20,542 nucleotides of DNA from JAAYJR01 sp964495655 (GTDB lineage: Bacteria; Bacteroidota; Bacteroidia; Bacteroidales; Prolixibacteraceae). Position 1 is the first letter of the stretch, and every line of letters begins with the position of its first letter. This document shows positions 14,420 to 20,542 of the stretch, piece by piece. The translations under genes and the position numbers were made by a program. The stretch lies in assembly GCA_964495655.1 (NCBI GenBank), contig CAZBWK010000072.1, forward strand, positions 1 to 20,542, written 5' to 3'. The notes under the pieces are model-generated. The model was given only the letters and a program-made list of their open reading frames with translations. It made no database searches and was not told the DNA's origin.

Positions 14420-15790
14420 TTATTTTTCTCTGTCATCCTTTTTAAATGATTCAATCAATCCTAAAAGGTATTCAGTCTTTTGAGGATTATCCCTGCTCAG
14501 ATCATTTGTTTCCCGGAAATCTGCGTCCAGGTCATACAACTCTGCCACACCGCTCTTCCTGTTTAAAAGCAGTTTCCATCTGCCCTCACGGACGGCATAA
14601 TACTGTGCAATTTTCCAGTATATGGGGAAATTTTCATTTACCTCCTTACCACCCTTAAGCAGCGGCCAGATATTCCTCCCGTCTTGTTTTACATTCTGAA
14701 GTGCACTTTCGCAACCGGTAAGTTCACATATAGTGGGCAGCCAGCAAGACACATGTACCGGCTCATTAAGAATTGCCGGAGCCAGTTGTCCGGGCCAGGT
14801 AACAAATGCAGGAACCCGGATACCCCCTTCATAGAGATCACCTTTCCATCCTCTCAGCGGAAAGTTATTACCAAGTATAAGATGAGGCCTGTCTGCATAT
14901 TTCCCCCGGTAATCTGTCTCACTGTGCCAATTCTTTTGGCCGCCGTTATCACTTGTGAAAATTATCAGCGTGTTTTGACGTATACCCTTACTATCCAATG
15001 CGTTAATGATCTTTCCAATGCCATCATCCATATGCGTTACACTTGCCGCGAACAGTTTCCGGGAAGGATGCATCATGCGGGCATCATCGTATACCGAAAG
15101 CCATTCGTCAGGCTCGTCCAGAGGATAATGAGGAACATGAAAGGTAAGATAAAGGAAGAAAGGTTCTTTGCCTGAACTTTCGATTATCCTTATTGCCTCA
15201 TTGGTAAGAAGGTCAGTAACATGTCCTTCCTCATCAACATATTCATCGTTCCTGTGCCATGACCTGCGGTCAGTTAACGCTGTCTCTGTTTTATATTCAT
15301 GCGTATAAGGATCTATTTGTCCGTCAAAATAACCGTATGACGAAATGAACCCGTACTTTAAGGGAGTATAAGGTGGTGAGCCAAGGTGCCACTTCCCTGA
15401 TATATAGGTTTTATAACCATTATCCCTGAGAATTGATGCCAGGGTCGGATCACCCAGATCGATAACCTCACCATAGTCAGGTCCTGTAATCCCATAACGG
15501 CTGGGATAACGGCCTGTCATGAGACTCACCCTGGTCGGAGTGCAGGTAGGCATCACATAATGCTGTTTTAAAATAACTCCTGATTTAGCAAGTTTATCAA
15601 TATTGGGAGTTTTTATATCTGAACCATGATATCCTGCATCTGACCAGCCAAGGTCATCGGGAAGAATTACTATAATGTTTGGTTTGCCGGCTGGTGTGCC
15701 TGTATTTAATTCACCAGTATTCCCGGCAGCAGAAAAAGCCACTATCCCGGCAAAAGAAAGACTTAATAAATTTTTACTTTTAAATGTCAT
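14420..15790 (-). CDS. Periplasmic sulfatase, arylsulfatase B-like
   Basis: A 456-residue type I sulfatase. A cleavable signal peptide (about 1-22, ending AFSAAG) indicates export without lipidation. Catalytic parts are ILPDDLGWSD (D45, D46), the formylglycine motif CTPTR at 83-87 in MPTCTPTRVSLMTGRYPSRYG, YISGKWHLG, and FTSDNGGQKNW. The run NNFPLRGWKGDLYEGGIRVP and the YVMPTCTPTR context are typical of the ARSB (N-acetylgalactosamine 4-sulfatase-like) side of the family, so a 4-O-sulfate on a hexosamine or galactose unit is possible. The subfamily cannot be fixed by eye. The gene begins 24 bases after the stop of the deacetylase-like gene, consistent with one transcript. T86 in place of the more usual serine of the CxPSR motif is common in bacterial sulfatases. 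Confidence 0.92.
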   Translation of the reverse strand: MTFKSKNLLSLSFAGIVAFSAAGNTGELNTGTPAGKPNIIVILPDDLGWSDAGYHGSDIKTPNIDKLAKSGVILKQHYVMPTCTPTRVSLMTGRYPSRYGITGPDYGEVIDLGDPTLASILRDNGYKTYISGKWHLGSPPYTPLKYGFISSYGYFDGQIDPYTHEYKTETALTDRRSWHRNDEYVDEEGHVTDLLTNEAIRIIESSGKEPFFLYLTFHVPHYPLDEPDEWLSVYDDARMMHPSRKLFAASVTHMDDGIGKIINALDSKGIRQNTLIIFTSDNGGQKNWHSETDYRGKYADRPHLILGNNFPLRGWKGDLYEGGIRVPAFVTWPGQLAPAILNEPVHVSCWLPTICELTGCESALQNVKQDGRNIWPLLKGGKEVNENFPIYWKIAQYYAVREGRWKLLLNRKSGVAELYDLDADFRETNDLSRDNPQKTEYLLGLIESFKKDDREK

Positions 15791-15814
15791 ATTAAAATTT
15801 CTGTATTAAATAAA

Positions 15815-17080
15815 TCAATTAACCACTATCCCGGCTTTTGTTTTACCCGGCATGCGCATTAACTTTAGCATATATACCAGCTCCTTCCCTCTCTTAAGGT
15901 CACGCGATATAATTTTAATATCTGATGGTTTAAATCTTACCGGACTGTCGGTAATTATTTTCATTGCCCATTCAGTCCGTCCGATATCAGCCGGCAGTTT
16001 ATCAGTCTCTGAAAAATCCAGTTCTACAATATTACCGTTTAGCTTCGTTCCGGTGAGAGAATGATGAGCCAGCTGATGCTGAAAATAAACCGAATCAGGT
16101 GCCAGCATCATATCTGGTTTATCATTAAACCCTCTCAGATAGTCAGTCCATTTTTGCACAATCTCCGGATTGCGTTGGGGATCAGGATGTAACATATTAG
16201 GCCAGTGCATTCCGCATGTCGGACCGCTTAGCTCTTTTGAAGGTTCACCGGGAAAGGTCTTCCACGAAAATTCATCCCTTCCCCTGTCAACTGTCATTAC
16301 ATTGTCATCAATTCCAAAAAGCTCATACTGAATTCTCTCCTTATTGAATATTGACCCGAAAGGAGTGTTTATATAATTAATTCCATGCTTTTTAAGGATA
16401 GATGCCAGTCCCTCTCTGTTCCCTTCTGAAGGGCCGAATGAATGAAGGAATGCAGCCGGAACAAATGATTTTGGAAAGGATCCCAGGTTGTGCTGTCTCA
16501 TAAGCTTTTCATAATAATCCAGATGCTTTTCGACCTCTTCCCGTGGCCTCATATTTCCTTCGCGGTCATGCCATTCTGCCCGTGTAAACTTTTCACCCTC
16601 CCAGAATTCATGCCCCACGCCATGGAGAGTAAGTTCAAAGTATTTTTCATTCCTGCGTATAATATCAGCTGCTTCTTCCATCCAGGGGCCGACCCACCCT
16701 GAATTATCCCAGTTCCTGCCCATCCAGGTTGATGAGGGCAGATCACGAAGAATATTTTCTTTATCCCATTCACACAATATAGTTGCTGCCTGGGGCCTTA
16801 TTCCCAAAGCTTTCCCCAGGTCGACAATTGCCTGATAATCAGCTGGCACATGATTCCTGTTTATTCCCGTACGATAAGGTTCCTGTTTTGTACTTCCGTC
16901 CTCTCCCGACCACCAGCCTACATCATCAATCACTACCTGTACCGGCATGGGAATGAACACCTTATAATTTTTCCCGGCAAACAGGGAACCGACAGGGCCC
17001 GGACACTTTCCCTGAATTGTCAGTCCTGCCGTTATAGCTGCCGTATTCTTTAAAAATTTCCGTCGTGAAATCATTTCCAT
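15815..17080 (-). CDS. Tat-exported polysaccharide-deacetylase-like protein (NodB/DUF2334-like fold)
   Basis: A 421-residue protein of uncertain function. It begins with a clear twin-arginine signal (SRRKFLKN at 5-12, then an Ala-rich helix), so it should act folded in the periplasm. VVIDDVGWW (D52, D53), LTLHGVGHEFW (H153, H157) and SFVPAAFLHSF (about 205-215) resemble, in order, the DD, HxxxH and substrate-loop motifs of NodB-type (CE4) deacetylases, particularly the DUF2334-like group. That gives a candidate Asp-His-His metal site. The DD is not in the usual TFDDG context and the HxxxH has Gly after the first His, so the family membership is remote. A GMHWPNML motif and a C-terminal beta-rich segment follow. 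It lies 6 bases after the acetyltransferase-like gene and 24 before a sulfatase gene. Likely roles are removing N- or O-acetyl groups from the operon's glycan, or a lectin-like use of the fold. Confidence 0.72.
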   Translation of the reverse strand: MEMISRRKFLKNTAAITAGLTIQGKCPGPVGSLFAGKNYKVFIPMPVQVVIDDVGWWSGEDGSTKQEPYRTGINRNHVPADYQAIVDLGKALGIRPQAATILCEWDKENILRDLPSSTWMGRNWDNSGWVGPWMEEAADIIRRNEKYFELTLHGVGHEFWEGEKFTRAEWHDREGNMRPREEVEKHLDYYEKLMRQHNLGSFPKSFVPAAFLHSFGPSEGNREGLASILKKHGINYINTPFGSIFNKERIQYELFGIDDNVMTVDRGRDEFSWKTFPGEPSKELSGPTCGMHWPNMLHPDPQRNPEIVQKWTDYLRGFNDKPDMMLAPDSVYFQHQLAHHSLTGTKLNGNIVELDFSETDKLPADIGRTEWAMKIITDSPVRFKPSDIKIISRDLKRGKELVYMLKLMRMPGKTKAGIVVN

Positions 17081-17086
17081 AAATAA

Positions 17087-18208
17087 TCAGATTTTTATAA
17101 AGACCCTGTTCTTATAAAGCCAGTAACAAAGATACCACAGTGCGGCCCAGACCGCAGCGCTGGTTAAAATGTCAACAGTCAGTTTACCTCCCCATGAAAA
17201 CAATAACTGACTGTAGGGATAGGCTATTTTTTTAAGCAGTCCGGATCCTCCTATACTGAAAAAAAGATAAATAAAAATACTGTTCATACCCATTATGATA
17301 AAAAACCGGGATCCCTTTAAGAACATCTTCTTATGATCAATAAGCCAGTAGCTGAAACAGAGTGCTAAAACCGACCAGCCACCACTTGCAAAAACAAAGG
17401 AAGAAGTTGCAATCTTTTTAATTATCGGAGTTATATTAAGCCAGTCCAGCGAATAACCAATCATTAATGCAGCAACACCGCCAATAAGGAGTAACTTTAT
17501 TTTATGAACATCAGGCTTCTCTTCCATAAGCAGTTTTCCGCACATTACCCCCCAGACTGTGTGGGCAGTTGTTGAAACAAAATTGAGTGTAGCCCATTCA
17601 CTTGCCTTATCAACTCCTTCTATCTTGTTATTGAACCAGGCGCCAAGATTTTCAAAATTCACCCATGGATTATTAAATCCCTCAACAGGAAAAAATCTGT
17701 AAGCAAGGTCTATCAGTATAAGTACAATCAATGTAAATATCAGCTGAAACCTGAAACTTTTCTTCATCAGAAGGAAAGCAACCAGGTATGTCACAGAGAG
17801 CTGTGCAAGCACATTCTGGAAACGAAATACCAGAGTACCTGCAGAAATAAATGATAATGACCAGCCAAAGAAGAGCAACAGGAAAGATCTCCTTAAAACA
17901 TGAAGAAAAATAGTACTTCCGGATTGCCCTTTTTTTCTCCTGTTAGCAGTAGCAAAAGGAATGGCCACCCCTACAATGAACATAAAAAAGGGCTGTATAA
18001 GATCCCAGAAATGTAATCCATTCCATTTGTGATGGCTCAGCTGGGTTCCCAGAAAATTCACAACCTGGCAGTCTGTCTTAAGCAAGTATCCGAAAAGTCC
18101 TGTCGACCCTCCTGCCAGCATAAACATAGTAAATCCGCGGAAAAAATCCACAGATGCCACTCTTCCCGGGATAGGCTGGTTAATTGTTTTTTGGTTCAGT
18201 TCCATCAT
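17087..18208 (-). CDS. HGSNAT/DUF5009-like transmembrane acyltransferase
   Basis: A 373-residue polytopic inner-membrane protein with about ten helices, of the COG4299/DUF5009 group that includes human heparan-alpha-glucosaminide N-acetyltransferase. That enzyme moves acetyl from cytosolic acetyl-CoA across a membrane to a terminal glucosamine. Visible hallmarks are RVASVDFFRGFTMFML (16-31), a histidine-rich HHKWNGLHFWDL (59-70) and QPFFMFIVGVAIPFA. H59 precedes WNGL at the same distance as the reported acetyl-carrying histidine of human HGSNAT (His269), so the catalytic residue seems kept. It follows the first sulfatase by 20 bases and precedes the deacetylase-like gene by 6, firmly inside the operon. 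Most bacterial homologues are uncharacterised, and other acyl donors or sugars are possible. It is clearly not an Acyltransferase_3 protein. Confidence 0.82.
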   Translation of the reverse strand: MMELNQKTINQPIPGRVASVDFFRGFTMFMLAGGSTGLFGYLLKTDCQVVNFLGTQLSHHKWNGLHFWDLIQPFFMFIVGVAIPFATANRRKKGQSGSTIFLHVLRRSFLLLFFGWSLSFISAGTLVFRFQNVLAQLSVTYLVAFLLMKKSFRFQLIFTLIVLILIDLAYRFFPVEGFNNPWVNFENLGAWFNNKIEGVDKASEWATLNFVSTTAHTVWGVMCGKLLMEEKPDVHKIKLLLIGGVAALMIGYSLDWLNITPIIKKIATSSFVFASGGWSVLALCFSYWLIDHKKMFLKGSRFFIIMGMNSIFIYLFFSIGGSGLLKKIAYPYSQLLFSWGGKLTVDILTSAAVWAALWYLCYWLYKNRVFIKI

Positions 18209-18228
18209 ATATACATTTTGGTATTTTT

Positions 18229-19623
18229 TTATTGTACTTTAATTGTTTGCGGTATCGGCATTTGGGCATTCACCTCTTCTCTCCAGCATTTCAGCATATC
18301 ATACAGTTCATTTTTTACTGTTACCAGGCTGTCGGCAAGGTTAACAGTTTCACCAATGTCATTTTCCAGGTCAAAAAGCTCGAAAGCAACCTCTTCCGCG
18401 CCGGTAAGGCTTTTTTCATACCACTCTATAAGTTTCCATTTCCCGTTCCTGACCGCCCCGGCAGGAACCATTCCTGAGCTGTGATAATGTGGATAATGCC
18501 AGAACAGTTTCTGATGTATCTCCGCTGAAGGATCTTTTAGTGCAGGCAAAAAGCTGATCCCGTCAATATCTTCCGGTATTTCTTCAATACCGGCAATTTC
18601 CAGAAAGGTAGGTAAAAAGTCAATTGAACTTATAAGTGAATTGCAGGTTGTCAGGGGCGCTACTTTTTTCTTCCATTTTACGATTAACGGCTCTCTGATC
18701 CCTCCCTCATAAACAAATCCCTTACCGGCTCTTAACGGAGTTTGTGCAGCGTAGATATGCCTTCCTCCGTTATCAGAAAAGAAAATAATTATAGTATTCT
18801 CCTCCAGGCCGGATTCTTTAACTTTGTCAAATATCATTCCGCAACTATTATCCAACCTTTCAATCATTGCTGCTATAACCGGATGATTTTCAGCCATTTC
18901 AGAAGCTTTATCATCTTCATATTTTTTTATTACGGCAGCTCTTTCTTTTAAAGGATCGTGTATTGTATTATGCGAAACAAACAGAAAAAATGGTTGTCCT
19001 TTGTGTCGCTCAATAAAATCAACCGACAGGCTGGTAATTGTATCAACATTATGGGCATCATCCTCTGCGTCCTGCCATGGCATAGGTTTAGCGACATTAG
19101 CAGAAACCGGCTTGTAAGTCACGAAATACTCATCAAATCCCTGCTTGTCGGGATTGTGAGAAAGACTGCCGGGGGGTGTTTTCTCCCTGCTCAAGTGCCA
19201 TTTACCAAATATTGCAGTTTTATATCCTTTCCCTTTAAGCAATTCAGCAATTGTAACCTCCTCAAGTGGCAGAAATTTTTGCCAGGCAGGTTGCAGGAGA
19301 GGATATTCATCATTTTTATTCCCAGGAATAAAATCTGTAAGATGCAGCCTTGCCGGATATTTACCGGTCATTATGCTGGCCCTGGTAGGCGAACAGACCG
19401 GACAGGCAGCATAAGCATTTGTGAACCGCACTCCTTCTGATGCCAGTCTGTCAATATTGGGAGTCTGGTAATAACTGCTGCCATAGCAGCCTGATTGTGA
19501 ATACCCCAGATCATCGGCCAGAATAAAAATTATATTGGGCAAACGTCCGGGATCATTGCAGCCATTGAGAGCGAAAGCGGCCAACCCTGCTAAAAAAGGT
19601 GAAAGAAGATATTGAAATCTCAT
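18229..19623 (-). CDS. Lipoprotein sulfatase, first gene of the sulfatase operon
   Basis: A 464-residue type I sulfatase with a lipoprotein signal ending ALNGC (C22), so it is probably anchored to an envelope membrane facing the periplasm or outside. Catalytic parts are ILADDLGYSQSGCYG (D37, D38), the formylglycine motif CSPTR at 77-81 in CPVCSPTRASIMTGKYPARLHLTD, IFGKWHLS, and FFSDNGGRHIYAAQTPLRAGKG, followed by a standard C-terminal subdomain (GKWKLIEWYE). The KYPARLHLTDFIPG sequence after the motif marks a subfamily distinct from the two other sulfatases here. It is seen in many Bacteroidetes exo-sulfatases of the S1_16-like group, but I cannot assign a substrate. It opens the operon, with an exact TAnnTTTG box 28 bases upstream and the AT-rich palindrome cluster beyond it. 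Confidence 0.92.
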   Translation of the reverse strand: MRFQYLLSPFLAGLAAFALNGCNDPGRLPNIIFILADDLGYSQSGCYGSSYYQTPNIDRLASEGVRFTNAYAACPVCSPTRASIMTGKYPARLHLTDFIPGNKNDEYPLLQPAWQKFLPLEEVTIAELLKGKGYKTAIFGKWHLSREKTPPGSLSHNPDKQGFDEYFVTYKPVSANVAKPMPWQDAEDDAHNVDTITSLSVDFIERHKGQPFFLFVSHNTIHDPLKERAAVIKKYEDDKASEMAENHPVIAAMIERLDNSCGMIFDKVKESGLEENTIIIFFSDNGGRHIYAAQTPLRAGKGFVYEGGIREPLIVKWKKKVAPLTTCNSLISSIDFLPTFLEIAGIEEIPEDIDGISFLPALKDPSAEIHQKLFWHYPHYHSSGMVPAGAVRNGKWKLIEWYEKSLTGAEEVAFELFDLENDIGETVNLADSLVTVKNELYDMLKCWREEVNAQMPIPQTIKVQ

Positions 19624-19650
19624 AGTTGATTTGATCTGATTTTTGATTTA

Positions 19651-19658
19651 CAAAGATA
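19651..19658 (-). promoter_or_regulatory. Probable -7 element for the sulfatase operon
   Basis: The minus strand reads TATCTTTG, an exact TAnnTTTG match ending 27 bases before the first sulfatase ATG and giving a leader of about 20 bases. The upstream region is a T-rich run with no clear TTTG box 19-21 bases away, so activation by another factor is possible. Confidence 0.45.
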
Positions 19659-19665
19659 ATCACAT

Positions 19666-19728
19666 AAAAAAAAGGATTTTTTTTAAATTCTCTGAATTTT
19701 AAATTGAAAATTTAAAAATTTTCAATTT
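19666..19728. repeat. Cluster of three AT-only or AT-rich inverted repeats
   Basis: Three inverted repeats follow one another: A8-GGA-T8 (19666-19684), AAATTC-TCT-GAATTT (19685-19699), and a 28-base near-continuous palindrome with perfect 13-base arms AAATTGAAAATTT / AAATTTTCAATTT around AA (19701-19728). The last lies 23-50 bases after the maf stop and could end the kdsC-maf transcript. The others sit just above the sulfatase -7 box and could act in its control. Confidence 0.55.
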
Positions 19729-19750
19729 CTTTCTGAGGATAATAGCGAAT

Positions 19751-20332
19751 TTACATATCAAAATCCAGGATCTCCGAATACAGCTGTTGCACCGGCAGGC
19801 CCATAACATTATAAAAAGAGCCTTCAATATGTGTAATACCAATATACCCTATCCACTCCTGTATACCGTAAGCCCCTGCCTTGTCAAAAGGTTTATAAAC
19901 GTCAACATAATACTCAATTTCCTCTATGGTCAGGTCCCTGAAACTGACACACGAAATTGACCAGAATGCTTTTTGTTTCCTGGCTGAAGTCAGGCATACT
20001 CCTGATATCACCTGATGCTCTTTCCCGCCCAGAGACTGCAACATTTCAACAGCTTCTGCCTTATCCAAAGGTTTCCCGAGAACTTTTCCGTCAAGGCAGA
20101 CAATAGTATCGGCGGTAATAAGCAAATCATTTTCAACAAGTTCATCAAAAAAAGGCTGAGCCTTTAATTTTGCCAGATAAACAGGGATTTCAGTCATCTT
20201 CAGTCCATGCGGATAAGATTCAACGACCTCCTTCACTTTAACCTTAAAATGGACCCCCAGCGACTTCAACAACATTTGCCTGCGGGGTGACCTGGATGCT
20301 AAGATATAATTATAATATGGTAACCAGTTCAT
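19751..20332 (-). CDS. maf: Maf family nucleoside triphosphate pyrophosphatase
   Basis: Maf proteins hydrolyse non-canonical or excess nucleoside triphosphates (dTTP/UTP or modified pyrimidines) to the monophosphate in the cytoplasm and have been linked to septum formation. The 193-residue product has LASRSPRRQMLLKSLG (11-26), LLITADTIVCLDGKVLGKP with catalytic-site D75, and the C-terminal DKAGAYGIQEW and EGSFYNVMGLP. Length is typical. The pattern, especially YGIQ in the DKAGAYGIQ segment, best fits the dTTP/UTP (YhdE-like) group. It begins immediately after the kdsC stop (TAAATG at 20335-20330), so the two are co-translated. An AT-rich hairpin follows its stop. Confidence 0.95.
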   Translation of the reverse strand: MNWLPYYNYILASRSPRRQMLLKSLGVHFKVKVKEVVESYPHGLKMTEIPVYLAKLKAQPFFDELVENDLLITADTIVCLDGKVLGKPLDKAEAVEMLQSLGGKEHQVISGVCLTSARKQKAFWSISCVSFRDLTIEEIEYYVDVYKPFDKAGAYGIQEWIGYIGITHIEGSFYNVMGLPVQQLYSEILDFDM

Positions 20333-20542
20333 TTATATTGAATTAATGGATGAAAGACCTGATGTATGCCATTTGCCCCGGGCACGCAATGTTTTTTCAA
20401 TTACGTCACGTACACATCCTTCTCCCCCTTTTTTAGGTGAAATATACTTCGATATCTGTTTAATTTCAGTGGCTGCATCGCAGGGAGAAGCAGGGATGCC
20501 AACTACACACATTATACCATAGTCCACAATATCATCCCCCAT
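20333..20542 (-). CDS. kdsC: 3-deoxy-D-manno-octulosonate 8-phosphate phosphatase (KdsC), C-terminal part
   Basis: The last ~69 residues of a HAD-superfamily phosphatase that removes phosphate from KDO-8-phosphate, the step before CMP-KDO formation for LPS inner core. The fragment carries the fourth HAD motif MGDDIVDYGIM, followed by VGIPASPCDAATEIK and the diagnostic KdsC tail YISPKKGGEGCVRDVIEKTL. The methionine at 20542 is an internal residue (the MGDD motif), so the gene runs off the window and its N-terminus is not seen. Its stop touches the maf start. Together with lpxB it supports an LPS-making Gram-negative host. Confidence 0.93.
   Translation of the reverse strand: MGDDIVDYGIMCVVGIPASPCDAATEIKQISKYISPKKGGEGCVRDVIEKTLRARGKWHTSGLSSINSI

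Noticed and set aside
14684..15175. 163-residue open frame antisense to the ARSB-like sulfatase
   Set aside because: It lies fully inside a strong gene on the other strand, its composition is typical of a shadow frame, and it has no recognisable domain.
18029..18484. 151-residue open frame spanning the sulfatase/acetyltransferase junction on the plus strand
   Set aside because: It crosses two well-supported minus-strand genes and has no coherent protein features.
18958..19440. 160-residue open frame antisense to the first sulfatase
   Set aside because: It is a shadow of the conserved sulfatase catalytic region, with no domain or ribosome-binding context.
12719..19623. A classic polysaccharide utilization locus
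   Set aside because: No SusC/SusD pair, glycoside hydrolase, lyase or hybrid two-component/ECF regulator lies in the window, so the locus label is not supported here.

Overview
The window reads as a chromosomal segment of a Bacteroidota bacterium, most likely from the Bacteroidales/Marinilabiliales side. The evidence is a GldF-GldG gliding-type ABC transporter fusion, a Bacteroidetes-style MutS2, LPS genes (lpxB, kdsC), several matches to the Bacteroidetes -7 promoter element TAnnTTTG, weak Shine-Dalgarno signals, and several periplasmic or lipoprotein sulfatases. Nothing in the sequence fixes a genus. The DNA is AT-rich in the spacers and tightly packed. I saw no tRNA, rRNA, CRISPR array, insertion sequence, integrase or frameshifted gene.

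Layout. (1) Bases 1-3730, plus strand: the C-terminal part of an AGCS-family sodium:amino-acid symporter with an unusual ~100-residue soluble insertion, then mutS2 behind a plausible promoter. (2) Bases 3743-6730, minus strand, convergent with mutS2: a compact operon running dnaN, DnaQ-like exonuclease, FAH-family hydrolase, hot-dog thioesterase, with overlapping or near-touching genes. (3) Bases 6731-6899: a spacer with inverted and near-direct repeats upstream of dnaN. (4) Bases 6900-11632, minus strand: surE, a three-helix membrane protein, lpxB and a gldF-gldG fusion. (5) Bases 11633-11889: a divergent promoter region. (6) Bases 11890-12702, plus strand: a Mut7-C RNase-like protein with a ubiquitin-like N-terminus and a zinc ribbon. 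(7) Bases 12719-19623, minus strand: a five-gene accessory operon. In transcription order it encodes a lipoprotein sulfatase, an HGSNAT/DUF5009-like membrane acetyltransferase, a Tat-exported polysaccharide-deacetylase-like protein, an ARSB-like sulfatase and an SGSH-like lipoprotein sulfatase. (8) Bases 19624-19750: a very AT-rich spacer with three inverted repeats. (9) Bases 19751-20542, minus strand: kdsC (partial) and maf, directly abutting.

The most interesting part is region 7. Three sulfatases of visibly different subfamilies, a membrane protein that keeps the acetyl-transferring histidine context of human heparan-alpha-glucosaminide N-acetyltransferase, and a periplasmic deacetylase-like protein sit in one transcription unit without any SusC/SusD pair, glycoside hydrolase or lyase. 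The set recalls the lysosomal order of N-desulfation followed by transmembrane N-acetylation of glucosamine. I infer a periplasmic route for desulfating and adjusting the N-acetylation of a sulfated amino-sugar glycan. The substrate cannot be named from sequence alone.
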